A DNA stretch of 64,000 nt from Gavia stellata. Taxonomy: Eukaryota > Chordata > Aves > Gaviiformes > Gaviidae. This document shows, in pieces, positions 44,991 to 57,800 of the stretch. The notes below the pieces were generated by a model. It ran no database searches. It worked only from the letters and a program-made list of their open reading frames with translations, and was not told where the DNA came from. The first letter of the stretch is position 1. Every line of letters starts with the position of its first letter. The stretch spans positions 101,703,383 through 101,767,382 of the forward strand of contig NC_082596.1 in assembly GCF_030936135.1 (NCBI RefSeq), given 5' to 3'. A program made the position numbers and the translations under genes.

Positions 44991-44994
44991 CCAT
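44991..44994. repeat. Target-site duplication CCAT (right copy)
   Basis: Second copy of the CCAT flank of the solo LTR at 44599-44990. Confidence 0.75.
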
Positions 44995-45440
44995 TACACA
45001 CACTAAGTAAGTTAGTGTATATTTGAAAGGTCCTTGTACGGTAGCATTTTCTTGACCAGGATGTGTATCCTAGTTACCAGCATGAGTTTCCATCTCCATC
45101 CTCAAGGATACCTGAATTCCGTTGCTATAATCTGATTCCATATGCAGCACCATCAGCCACCTCAGGACACACTTCTACCTGTCTATTGTATCCCTGCAAG
45201 CATCCATCTCTCCCAAAACGGTTCCCTGTTGGGAAATGCACCCTGCGGGCCTACAATGCTCCCCCTCAATACCGCAGGGCCTGGCTCCTGCTTGCAGGGT
45301 GCATCATGAAGCACACGCATGCTTTAACTGCTGTGAGCTACAGCTGCCGCACCACAAAAGCCCTGTGGGTTTTGCTGCCCGACTCACGCGGGGGTTGTTC
45401 CGAACCTGCGAGGACCGACAGCACCGAGTGCGCACACATA
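44995..45440. other. Distal upstream flank of RPP40
   Basis: Sequence between the solo LTR and the CpG island. GC content rises towards the right. A 126-codon frame at 45063-45443 (+) shows no recognisable domain and is probably chance. No repeat family recognised. Confidence 0.45.
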
Positions 45441-45516
45441 TAGGGCGGGGAGGGGGTGAGCGAGGCGCGTAATGGCTGCCGCCCCCACACCAGGGCCGCA
45501 CTTCGCGCCCTGCTGC

Positions 45517-45700
45517 CGCGCATGCGCACACCACCGCGCTCTGTGGGCGGCACACCGGAAGCAGCTGGGCTGTCAAGGCAGGCGGAAGTGACCTCATCGA
45601 ACAGCTTCTTCCCCGCTCCTCCTTCATACTTCCGGCTGTTCCCTGTAGTCCCTGTTTTTCGGGCGGCGGGTGACGTGATCGAGGGCTGCTCCCCCATTGG
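45517..45700 (+). promoter_or_regulatory. RPP40 proximal promoter: NRF1, ETS, CRE-like and CCAAT motifs
   Basis: Motifs typical of a TATA-less housekeeping promoter are packed into about 185 bases. They are a full NRF1 palindrome CGCGCATGCGCA (45517-45528), ETS sites ACCGGAAGC (45554-45562), GCGGAAGTG (45582-45590) and ACTTCCGGC (45628-45636, reverse), a CRE/ATF-like TGACGTGA (45671-45678) and an inverted CCAAT box ATTGG (45696-45700). No TATA box was seen. The ATG follows at 45728, so the main start site probably lies close to, or within, the right part of this block. Motif calls are by eye. Confidence 0.65.
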
Positions 45701-45727
45701 CGGCGCTCCCCGCGGAGCCGGCGGAGG

Positions 45728-45856
45728 ATGTCGGTGCCGCCGCTGCGGCGGCTCCGTCAGGCGCCGCGGCACCTGCTGGTCTGCGAGAAGGGCCACGCGC
45801 GGCACGCGCGCTCGCGGCACGCGGCGCACGTGCGGGACCACGCCTACAACTGCCGC
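45728..45856 (+). CDS. RPP40: RPP40 coding exon 1
   Basis: 43 codons from the ATG to the donor CGC|gtgagt, phase 0. It encodes the family-typical start (LRQAPRHLLVCEK) followed by an Arg/His/Ala-rich stretch that is less conserved. It lies within the CpG island, which explains the G/C-biased codons compared with the AT-rich later exons. Confidence 0.93.
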
Positions 45857-48800
45857 GTGAGTGCGTCCGCCCGCCCGTCCGCCGCTCTGGCGGGCGCGAG
45901 CCGGCGGCGGGGCGGGGTTAACGGACAGTGCCGTTGGTGGGCGCGAGGAGAGGGTCTTTGGGGAGGCGGTTGTCGGGCGGGGGCTCAGCAGGGCCGGCCA
46001 GCCCGCCTGCGGCCTGCAGCCGTGCGGGGCCCTGCGGGGGAAGAGAGCTGCCAGAGGTTTCTGCGGCTCCGCCCTGAGACCAAAGCATCCCCTCAGCACG
46101 GGGGGAGGGGGCCGGCGGTTCTGCCTGTCAGCCCTTAAAGGGGCGTTTTGCTGGTGCTCCACCTCGCGCCAGGCTGTTTTCTGGAAGGTTCTGCCATCCT
46201 TGTCAAAGGTGGCCTGCACGCCTCTTCTAGGGGAGGGGGGAAAAAAAAAAAAGAAAAAGAAAAATTAGCCCCGGTTGGCTTGGTGGTATTCCGCAGCATG
46301 CAGCACCTCAAAGTGTGGAAGGCCATGCGGACACGAACTGGAAGAGGGGTGACCCGGTGGAAGAGGCGACAATGTTTTGTCACTGCTACCTGGCAAGTAA
46401 CTCAGGGAGCAGCACCCACAAATTCCCAGTCCAAGCAGTGAGGGACTGAGGGGGTCCCTCAGCCATGAGAGAGGTTTCAGCTGAAGCCTGACTGCAGGTG
46501 TACCCTGAAAGTCCACTTTTTCATGTCCCTCCTTCTGCCAAAGTATCATATCATGCTGTCAACAACAACTGCTTCATTGTTTTGGACAACTTAATGTTGT
46601 GAAGGCCAGTTTTTGCCAACTCTCCTCTCTTTGCCTGTTGCAAGTGTCAGTCAGACCCTCTCGCTATTTCCTTAGTAATTTTTTTAGCAGCTAACTAGAA
46701 AGCTTTCTACTTGTGTGGCAGGCAGCCCATCTGTCAGTTGTTACTTCTCTTGTGTATGTGTGCAAAGGGAGGTATGTACCTGTTCTCTGTGAGCTTCTTT
46801 GTTTAAGAAAAAAATTTTTTTTGAGGTGTGAGTGGGAAGGAGCAGGCGGATGAACCTTTCTGCTGCTTGTGCATGGTTATTGGTAAGCTTGGTTCTTGCC
46901 CATGTAATAACCTTGTTTGCCTGGGTCTCCCAAACGTAAGAGTTCTCCTGATCTATGAAACACATACAGGAAAGGTTTTAAACAAAAGGGAAATTAAAAG
47001 TAGGCAATTGGGTCAAAAAACTGAATGCTGAGTTTAGGTACTTAGCCCTTTTGAAAATCAGTTTCCTACCCTAAATTAGAAACCTGTTACAGAAGTTGTT
47101 GTCTTAAGGTACGCCTTACGGCTTTTTTGAGAATCGTAAGCCCATCTTCAAGTTTTGTTCTGATGGTCTGTTCACTCTCCTGACTTCCACAATATTCTAC
47201 AGAGGAGAATGCATTGATTCAAAAAATAGTTTAAATTCTACTTTGGTCTTTGCATTTCCACTGAGATTACATACATGCTTAGCCTACATTTTTAATTATA
47301 TCTGCTTCCTTCAGCAAGGGCTGAAGGAAATGTTCCAGTGCGACTTCAAACTAAATTCATAATGACATGAAACAAGATCATTAGTTAAGTCATGCTGTGT
47401 AAAGTCATGCCTTTATGTAGCACCTCAAATGCTATTGTATAGCACGTAAAATGCAAAAACCAAATAATGTCTCTGCTGTGCTTGGAGATTTTTTGCAAAT
47501 TGATGCATTTTGAAGACAATAGCTTGAAATTATTTTTTCTTTGTCTCATTTTGGTGTAACATACTGATTTGTTTGAAAAGAAGAGTTTTTCTTTTTTTAT
47601 TTCTTGGTTTTCTTCCAGAACAGATTTTTAGGGTATGATTTAACGTTACAAATATGTTCCTAATAGGTGTCTTTTTTGATCCCTGAATGTGGCATACTAC
47701 CTGAAGTGCTGAAAAGTACTGTTGCAGACGTTGGAGAGTACTACCTGGTGAGGAACTTACCAGTTCATGAATTGGTCTCTCACGAATTCATTGATGCTTT
47801 TGTGAAGAAAGGTAAGGTAATGAGAACATGACTGATGCAGTAATAGTGTACATTTTTCACAAAACAGTAAAATCCATTTAGTATTATTTATTCTGAAAAG
47901 TATTGTAAAGGAAGGGAAGAAAAAATACTAAGAAAATTCTGCATTCATTTCTTTATCTGTTTTTTTCTGATTTGTGGTGTGTCAACATTTGTTTACACCC
48001 AATGGGTCCAAAACCTCTATGACTGTTCCCTCTTCATTTCTCCCTATTCCATCTTAATTCTGTAAGCTAGCTGTCAAGAGGGCTTCCATGTATCCTGACA
48101 CCTGTTTATCTTCTACATCTCATCTTCATGCAGATTCCTGCAGATATCAGCTCCCTTCCCAATTCTTTCATATTTCAACACAGAGCTGTGTTAGCTGTGT
48201 TCCATGGCAGGCAAGAGAAAAAGAGGAAAAAATACGCTTTTTTTGGGGGGGTGGCGTTTTTTTTTTTTTGCTAATGGAGCTGTGGTGGCTCATCCTTACA
48301 CAGTAAGAGCAAAGAGGATGTGAAGAAAGACGCAGCCTCTGCCCAGCCAGCTTGCTATTGTGTACTCAGAGCATGCTGTTTTCATCGAGCAGGCCCCGCT
48401 CATTTGGCTCATGATAAATGTTGTACCCTTCAGATGATTATCAGGGAGAAAAAAAGCTTTAAAGGGAAAAGAGAGGAGAAGAGAGAACACGGGTGAAACG
48501 GGAGAATGAGATTCATTACTTTCTAAACGTGGGACTCTTTTGTATTTCCTTTATTCTCATTAATGGCTTTTATGCCAGTAGTTTTATGGAAGCAGTACAA
48601 CGTTTGTACACCAAGTTTACAGGCTCTGACTCTTGTATTTTTAAGAACAAAATTGATTGTGGCAGATAATGCTACAAAATATATTTAATAATGGGAGCAT
48701 CTTTCACCTTGTCTTCATATGAACTAATAATAGAAATGTTTGTGGAAAAAAAATGGGGGTTTTCATTTGCTGAGTGGGGAAGGTCGCAGGTGGAAAAAAG

Positions 48801-51800
48801 TGTTGTCACATTGGGGCGTATTGTTAATGTTGTCTGTATTACAGGTACTCTAGTGTCTGTCCAAGGTTTATTAAAATAATAACAAAATGCTATTTTGCTT
48901 CAAAAGGTGGAAGAAAATTAGTTGATGAAAACACAAGGGTTTAGAATGATTCAAATGGTATTTGGCATGTTTGATTATCTTGAGGTGAATCTTTCATATT
49001 GTCATGTCTGTAGAGATTGTGTAATCTCATGGTTTTCTGCTTTACTATTAAAGGTTCATGCTACGCACTTACCTATAACACAAAAATTGATCAAGATAAT
49101 ACTGCAGCTCTGCTACCAAATGGTATGTTTTGTTTTGGTTTTAGTAATACATACATATTGATTGTGGTCTTGGTGGTTTTTGTTTGTTTGTTTGTTTTTT
49201 TCATTTGGAATGATGTAAACTGGAAAATGTAATGCTTACTGTACTTGCCAACTTTATTAGAAATATGTTTGCATCAGGAAAAGAATTAACTTTTTTTTCA
49301 TTCATGCTGTTAAATTACTTATTTCATCTAAAGGATATTTAAAAAAAATCACTTCACTTATGTATAGTATCAGATTGTTGGTGCTTCAACTGTAATTGCA
49401 ATTGCTACAGAGGATTATTTTTGTGAAAACACTGCATTTCAACTTCTTGTTTCCTACTGGTCTTAAAGACAGAATTTGTACCAAAAAATAAAATTATCAG
49501 CACTGCTTAGGAACACTTTTTAAATATTCAGTGTTTATTCTTGGAGAATTACGTGACATGTTAAAATGCTCTGTTGCAGTTCCATCACAGTTTTATGACA
49601 AAATGTTCCATCTCGGGTGGGATTTTACACGCAGCGAAAATAATGAAACTATTTTGGGCTTCAAATATGTTGTCTTATTTCCATTTAACAATATATCAGA
49701 TATAATAGAAACAGAAATTGGTCTATCAGCCCTCTAGCCTAAGATGCTGTAATATGACAGGTGCCCATCAGAACATAAGTAAATTCAGATTCTTCAGAGG
49801 ATGAATTCTTTTATGTGCTCTGTTAGCACAGTCCTAGCAAATGGGGTACTTGACAGTGATTGTGTTTGTATGATACAGTTAGTACAAGCTATGCACAATT
49901 AATGCAGAGACAGCGTTACAGTTCCTGGTGATGTCACTATCTAAAATCTTCAGCAGCAGCCTTATTTGTTTGTATTCTGTATTATACTGTTACTTGTACA
50001 GTAGAATCAAAAGACTGTAAGGATCTGTTGTGTGAAATTCTGTAACAAGTGGCAGATGCCGGATTTGGTTTATGAACATGGGAGTGGAGTTGTTCCAGTG
50101 CATACCTGCTCGTCGCTAATAAGTATAGTTTACTTAATGTGAGTAGTCTCACTGGAGTTGGAGGAACTGCTTTTGTATGTTTAGTTGAGCAGTGCCTGCA
50201 TGACTGTTTACCAAGTCAGGCCCTAGTGTAATGTAGTTTTCAACCAATGACACAGCAAATGCTAGGGGACAAGTGGAGGAGGAAAGATTGAGGTAATGAA
50301 GTGAAGTAGTACAGTAAAAAAGCTATGACTGTCTCAGAAATAGTAGTACACTTTTCTCATTCTAGTTCGTAAGACCTCTGATACAAAAAAAGAGTAACTG
50401 AGTTATAACATTTTTTGTTTAAGGGTTAATCTGTTAATCCATTTAACTGGAACTAAGGAGTCTGGATTACATTAGTAATATCATTGATCCAAAGCTAACA
50501 TTGTATAAGGTATACAGTTCTCGGAAGACTTCAAAGGGAGCTATGTATAAGATTATTTGTATTAAAATTTGTTTTGTTTATAGGAAAACTAATTCTGTCA
50601 GTGGATAAGGATACTTATGAGGAACTTGGACTGCAAGGTCGCCCTTCTCAGTATTCTGGCAAAAAAGTAATGAGATATAGTAAGTATTATTTATATTAAC
50701 AGCGCTTATTTCAGATCTGTCTGTGAAGCACTTTGTTAGGATGTTAAACCAGCAATGTTGAAACTTCCCTTTCCTTAACATCGGTTATTGTCTAGGTTGT
50801 ATTTTTCCAGATGCAGATACAAGGACTGCATGAAGAGAAAAAATACTTTTTCCAAATAATAAAGCAGTTATAAGGAAATAAATGTGTGATCTTTTGGGTG
50901 TTTATAAAATTTTTAATTTCTGGGGTTTTCATTGTGTAGTTTATACTGGAGTGATGTAGGACTCAAGAATTTTTGTGTACTGTGCACAGTATCTATCCCT
51001 TCTGATTTAAATCGGAAAATACTGAACTAATTAAGGTAGCGCTTAAAATTTGCACACTATACAAAAAAAAAAAAAAAATCAGTTAAGAGCCTCACCCAAG
51101 ACTGCTTGCTTGAAAGGGAGAATTATATTACATTTGAGACATTTAAAATGGTAGTCTCCATATACCAAGTACTTGGAAAATGTTGTAATTTTTTAACAGC
51201 TGTAGAGGAGACATACTGAGTGTGATTTTATTTTTGTTAACTTTTTTTGGTAAATAATTAAAAAAAACATGAACGCTATGCCATCTCAAATGTATTAGAA
51301 CCTGCAGTAGTTGATAGGTAGTTACATAAAAACTTTAGGATGGGAAACTTGTTATCTAGAATAAGAATTTTAGCAAAATGGGACATTTTACTATTCAGTT
51401 TGTCAAGTAAAATGTATGATGAAATTTCCATCTGAAAAATAAATGCAACTTTTAGCCTGGGACCAATTCATCTACAAAAAAAACAGTTGAAAAAGTGTCA
51501 TTGCCATAGATATGGCTTTTGATGTTAGAAGCTCTAGCTTTTTTAGTGCTAATAGCTTGCCTAATTGCCAAGATATTTTTAAGGTGCTGTTTTGGGACTT
51601 CTGTCACTGCCATTACAAAAGGAATCTGTCCCTCCAGTCACTAGAAGGCAGTTCCAGATTATATCAAAATAAGGATAGCAGGAGGTAAATATTTATTTAC
51701 GTAACGGGGAGTCATACTTGCGTAATCATATTTTTTATAAAGATGCTGTATATGTGAAAAGGAAGTTTAATGTTCTTTGGTTTCTTTGTGTTCTGTTAGT

Positions 51801-54800
51801 TCTTAATGAATTTAATATTAAAATTTATTTCAGTTGAGTAACTATTGCTTTTGTACATTTTTGCAGTTATAACTATTGACTTGACTGATGCCGGCTTTCA
51901 CCCTGATAGCAAGAAGCATAACAGAGTGCTTTGGGCCTTGAAGGAAAAGAAACCTTTAGAATTTGACTTCCTGCTGGCTTGGTATAATACAGGTAATAAG
52001 AACTAAATGTAGAACTAAAATGTAACTGACATGAAGTCCAAATGTTTTTAGTTTGCTGTTCTTTTCTACTGATTGCCCAAATGCATTTTTAGTGGAGGGA
52101 AAAGTTAAATTAAAATGTGTTTGGGAGGGATTTTTTGTTTGCTTTGTTTATTTGTTTGGGGTTTGGCACGTGTGTTATTTCCTACACAGCAGAACATCTC
52201 AGTTCAGGATCACAACAGTGATTCATAGGAGATACATTAGTTGCTTCATTCCCTTGTCTCTGTGTTGCCCAGGCTTTCTGGCGTAACTTTGCCTATTTGA
52301 TAGCGCAGCCTCTTCTTTATAAATCTGTGACATACATAACCACTATTAATACACTTTTTTTAGTTTTTTATTAATACATATAAGTTATGTATTTGATGTA
52401 GTACTTGAGATGGGGAACTTCTCGTTTCATCAGTAGTTACAGGACATGTACAGAGTCCCTATTTCTGTCATTTGCTGTGTATTTTGATACACATGCGGTC
52501 TGCTATTTTATTATTTTATTCTCAAGGGCTTGTTTGAGATTGGAGCAGAGTGAGAGGTTGTTTTAAGAAATCGTATTGTCTCACATCACCTTTCTTCTAG
52601 AATTCATTTACCTACTGTTTTCTGATTTACATTAATTTTTCTTCTGGGGTTTAAGTATTGTTCTTCATCTGAGGGTCATTTTCCAAAGTCCTCAGTTGCT
52701 TGTTTTACTTCAGAACAGGCTGTATCGAGGGGTATGTAGCATTTGTATAGAGTTGACAAAAGCTGCAGGGGCCTGTACTGCAAAAAAAAAAGTTTTCTTC
52801 GTCATAGCTGTATAGCTTTTAGTGTGGTTCTGCTTTGTCACGAAGAAGTCTCCACACTAGTGAGAGGGGATATTAAAGAGGTCCCTGAGAATGCTTTCCC
52901 ATCTGCCCTTGCCTGGCTTTTCAAGACCAGGTTTGAGAGGGCGTTACTGATCTGAGAAATTGAAGCTGCTTGCAAGTTCCTCTAGCAGTGTCCCACGTTT
53001 CACTTTAGTCCTTAATGTATCCCCTCCCTTTTTTTTAAGTACTAAGCGGAGGACAAAGATCTTTCCATGTTTGTCATACAGAAATTGTTTAAAGGCTTGT
53101 AGTCTTCGGGGAAGAGTCACAGTGAAGACTTGCTACCATAAATGGTGACATAAATCCAGCTAAGGTGGCAGATCTTCAGGCTCAGTTTGCTTGGATTTAT
53201 TGACCCTGGGCAGAGAGCAAAATGCCTCTAGGGCCAGCATGTTTCTTGTGTTTGTTGCTGCTAGTGTAGCAGCATTCAGGAAGAATATCATTCCTTTTCC
53301 TCACTTTCTTACATCCAAAAACCAGGTCAGGTCAATCATTTCCTGAATATGGAGTTAAATCTGAATGCCTTTCTGTGCAGGAATCTTGTGCTCATAACAC
53401 ACCAACGACTCTTCCTTAGTACTGACAAAATTAAAACTTTTATAGATTTTTTTATTAATAGACATGAGGCATCATGTAGATTCTGCTGGAAGGGGAAAAG
53501 AGGGGTGTATTTTGTTGAGAGAATCTGTATCCTCCGTAAACATTCTGCTTTCAGCCTTCCTGCTGATAACTGGTGTTTCTTACTGTGGCCAGCACTGCTG
53601 CAAACCTATAAACATTCGTGTCACTTTCCAAAAGCAGGATTTTCTGTTTTCATGCCCGTTTTTCCCACTCAGTGGTTCTGGCAGCAAGAGGAACAGAAAA
53701 ACGGACTATGGAGTGTCTCGTGTCCTTAATGACAGAGGCAAAACAACCTTTTCTTCTCTTCTCTATTGCTGTAATTTCTGTGATAATTTTAAATGTTTAT
53801 TGGCTGAAATTCACTGGCCTCCAAAAAACTTTGACAATGTGCCTGGTTGTTGTTGACATGGAAAGCTATGCTGTAGCTAGGGGAATTGTTCTGTTGGAGT
53901 CTTGTCTGTAGTTTTTGAGTTTTCTTGAAGTAAGGGCTGTAGCTGAGGCTCCTATATGGAGCGGACATTTAAAATGTGTAATTTTTTATATTTGACTAAG
54001 AATTCTAGGGCAATATTATACATTCTTTGAACCTGTTACTCTAACAAATTCCAATAGGAAGTACAGACTGAAGGAAGGTCATCTGCTCTAGCACACTTCA
54101 GACTTAAATATATCTATATAAAAATACTAAATTAACAAGAATTCAGTGGCTGCCTGTCTTTGTCACTCTGCCCTTCGGTACTTGGACAGCGTTTTTTGAA
54201 GGATGTCTAAAAAGGATCAGGTTCACCCTCCTTTTTCTACTTCCCCATGTGATTGTCCTTGATGAGATAAATATGGCTGATGGAGTTTAGACAGTCCATA
54301 ATTCTTGATAGCAACTCTTGGCTATTGTATTCCACAGTGAAATCTCTAGCCTATTCTTGAATTTCTTCTGTTCATACATGCCTTTCCTGCAGTATTGAAA
54401 TGCTATTCTGGACTTCAGACTTCTCATGAATAAGGTATTATTTCTTGGTCGCCTAGAGACCCATTGTTACTTTATGAAAGTAGAGTACATTGTCTGGAAT
54501 TTCAAATTTAGGAGAATTGATTCCACATCAACTATCTTACTGCTTCAAAAAGGAAGTTGGTTAATATCTTTTAATTTGCAATATGATTGCTTAGGTTAGG
54601 TTAGGTTTTTAGAATTTTCCCTGCTGTTTTGGATCGCTTACTAGAGTTGAAGAAACATGGCCTTACCCACAAGTCCATCAAGGTACATCTAACTGTTACA
54701 GCCATACTGCATTTGAAGACTTACCACTTTTCTTCTCTGATCCTAGTAAAGTGAGATTTGTGATACAGTTTGATTTCTCTACACTCTTCCTTTCCTTTTC

Positions 54801-57800
54801 TCTTCAATCCTTGTTCCCCAGACTATCCTAGAAGTCCTCTTGACATCATTGATAAACCTGTTCTCAAACCTGTAGTCACCTGCTCACCTCTCCACTGTTC
54901 AGGGAAAATGGTGTTCTGGGATGGCAGACACCTTAACCAGGTGGGTAGGAGGGTCTCTGGTCTTGATGACAGATTCTGGTATTTTTCTGGGATAATACCA
55001 CCTTCCAAATAGACCTTATCTGAAGATGATTTCTCAATTTACTGTGAAGGAAGAATTTTTCTCAGAAACCTTATGGCTCCTAAATTAAGTTTGCTGTCAC
55101 ACTTAGGAAATAAAGTATGTGTTTTTTAGTGATGGGATAAGACCTCTCAGAAGGATGCTTACACATTCTTGTCCTCAGCTGAGAGAACTAAGAGATCCAC
55201 TAACCTGACATGCTGGATAGAAGACTGAGTGCCTTTTAGGACAACGAAAAGGCAAACTTTCTGCAGTTGTGAAGGTGTGTTCCAGGAGAATTTAATGACG
55301 CTATAGCTTCTTGCAAAGTATTCCTGAGATCTGCAGGAATTTTATTTCATTGGAGTTGTTCATGATTCTAGAAGCCATACTGTCTCTAGGAGGCAGTTCT
55401 TAGAGAAGTAGTGATGCAGGAATCCCTCTAGACACTCAGTGGTTTTGGAGGGAATACTGCCTCAATTCATTTGAGCTTAGTTCCCTTTATCTGATCTTAG
55501 AGATGAGTTATCTTTGTGTACACCTACTACATGTATTCTCCCTCTCAAATGGCAATGCCTGAGGAATTTCTAGAGATGCTGAGCTAGAGATGACCTAACG
55601 GTATAAGGTATGCATTGGCCATCTACAGCAGTGAGTACCTGTGCATGAGCATGAAGGGAATGTATGTATGAGCACTAGCAAGGCAAAATGTTCTCTGGCC
55701 TCGTGAGTATAGGCATGGGTGTACTTACGGTGTGAGTGCATTTGCAGACCACTTTGTCTTGGGGAGCAGTTAACGTGTGTTCTTGCTCCCTTTCATGTGT
55801 TCCTTTTCAGGAGCACTCTGAACTCCCCTTTCTAATGAGTTCATTTTATTACTTGCCCAGTGAATTCTGCTTGAATTTTCTATTGACAGACCTATACTTG
55901 CTAGTTAAATAGTAATTTTACTGAGCTAATTTTTATGTCCAAGAAGATAAGGAAGCTGAAGATTCTGTGGCTTTTGCCAAAGATAACAGCTTGTAAGCAG
56001 TTTCACACAGTGCACTTTCTTGTATACATATGCAAAGGTTTCATGTATTCAGTGCTCATTTTGTTTAGTAGTTTCGTAACAGCTCTTTGTGGTGTTGTGT
56101 TGTTAAGGTGCAGAGGGATCAACATTGATGTCATACTTTTCAAAAAATCAAATACAGGCCCTGAAGCCAAAAATAACATTCAGCACATTAAGGGACTTGC
56201 AGTGCCCGGTGTTGCAAAGTAATGAACTACAAGGAAAGCCAGACGAGTCCTGCAGTACCGAAGAACTGTTTGAATGGCTGGGTGCTGTCTTGAATCAAGT
56301 TAGCTTGTAAGTACTTGAATTTGTTTGATCTTTAAATACATTTTAAGTAATGAAAGCCACAATTTATTTTAAGGAAGAGTTAAATAATAATTAAGAAAGA
56401 CACATTTCTGTAAGTGGGAAGTCTGTTATGCACGTAAGTGTTTGTTGTAAGTCTTGAATAACTTACCTGTGTTCTTAGGGATACCCATGTGTACTGGTTT
56501 TGGCTGGGATAGGGTTAATTTTCTTTGTAGTAGCTGGTGCGGTGCTGTGTTTCGGATTTGTGACCAAAACAGTGTTGATAACACAGGGATGTTTTAGCTG
56601 TTGCTGAGCCGTGCTCACATAGTGTCAAGGCCTTTTCTGTTTCTCACACTGCCCCGCCAGCAAGTAGGCTGGGGGTGGGCAAGAGGCTGGGGGGGATCAC
56701 AGCCACGACAGCAGGCCCCAGGTGACCAGAGGGATATCCCACACCATATGGTGGCGTGCTCAACAATAAAAGCTGGGGGAAGGAAGGGCGGGAAACATTC
56801 GGAGGTACAGCATTTGTCTTCCCAAGTCACAGTTACACATGATGAAGCCCTGCTTTCCTGGAGATGGCTAAACATCTGCCTGCTGATGGGAAGTAGTAAA
56901 TGAATTCCTTAGTTTGCTTTGCTTTCGGGTGCAATTTTTTGCTTTACCTATTAAATTGTCTTTACCTCAACCCATGCATTTTGTCACTTGCATCTTTCTG
57001 ATTCTCTCCCCCATCCTCCTAGGGAGGAGTGAGTGAGCAGCTGTGGGGTGTTCAGGTGCTTACCAGGGTTAAGCCACAGAAGTGTGATGTCTTGTGTATT
57101 AATTGCTTGGCCATTAGTTGCTTGGGTATAAATTTAGATGATATACATAGATACTACCTGTTTGGTGCAAGTTTTGATTACTAAGACTTCCTGTAGATGA
57201 TCTAAAGTGTATTAATTTTAGTTGGGTTTTGTTTTGTTTTTTCCCAGAGACAACAAATCGTCTAGCTTCTTATCAACCTATTGTTGTCCTCAGCCCAACA
57301 CAGTGGTGGAAAAAGCTTTTTTGTGCACCATCACAGGCTTTATAATTCCTGAGAAGATAATTCAGTTATTGGAGCAGCTGTGGTAAGAGCTGAAACATTT
57401 AGTACTTTACTAAAACACTTGTATTCTAACACTTTTTAATTTTCTAAATCAGTTTTAAATACTTCTTTTCAGTAGTGCTGTTGGAGGTAAATAGCAAAAT
57501 ACACAAAATGAAGACTTTTTTTTAATTGGGAAATGAACTGGAAGCTTAACATTGGTATAAAAAAAGCAATAAACAATTTTAGATACTTCAAATTTGAAAA
57601 TGCCTGCCCTGTATTCTAGTAATGACTTTGGTTTTTATCTGAATTTCTAGGAAACAGTGGCTCTACTGAGCTCCTGCATTTTTCAAATTCCCCCGTCTGT
57701 GAAAATCAGATGCCCTCAAATATGTCTAACTTAGTTTTTTTTAACTACTGATGGAAAATATGACTGACATTCCTTTTATGACACCAAAAAGAATATCACA

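Larger units (their letters stand above)
45440..46110. promoter_or_regulatory. CpG island at the RPP40 5' end
   Basis: CpG-rich block covering the proximal promoter, exon 1 and the start of intron 1 of RPP40. The long frames on the opposite strand here (up to 293 codons, 45338-46219) are by-products of GC richness. Confidence 0.8.

Noticed and set aside
45338-46219. 293-codon open frame on the - strand over RPP40 exon 1
   Set aside because: Lies in the CpG island, with Arg/Pro/Ala-rich translation and no domain; an artefact of GC content.
53349-53911. Overlapping 97-130 codon frames in RPP40 intron 5
   Set aside because: No recognisable domain, no splice support, and three frames open at once; chance frames.
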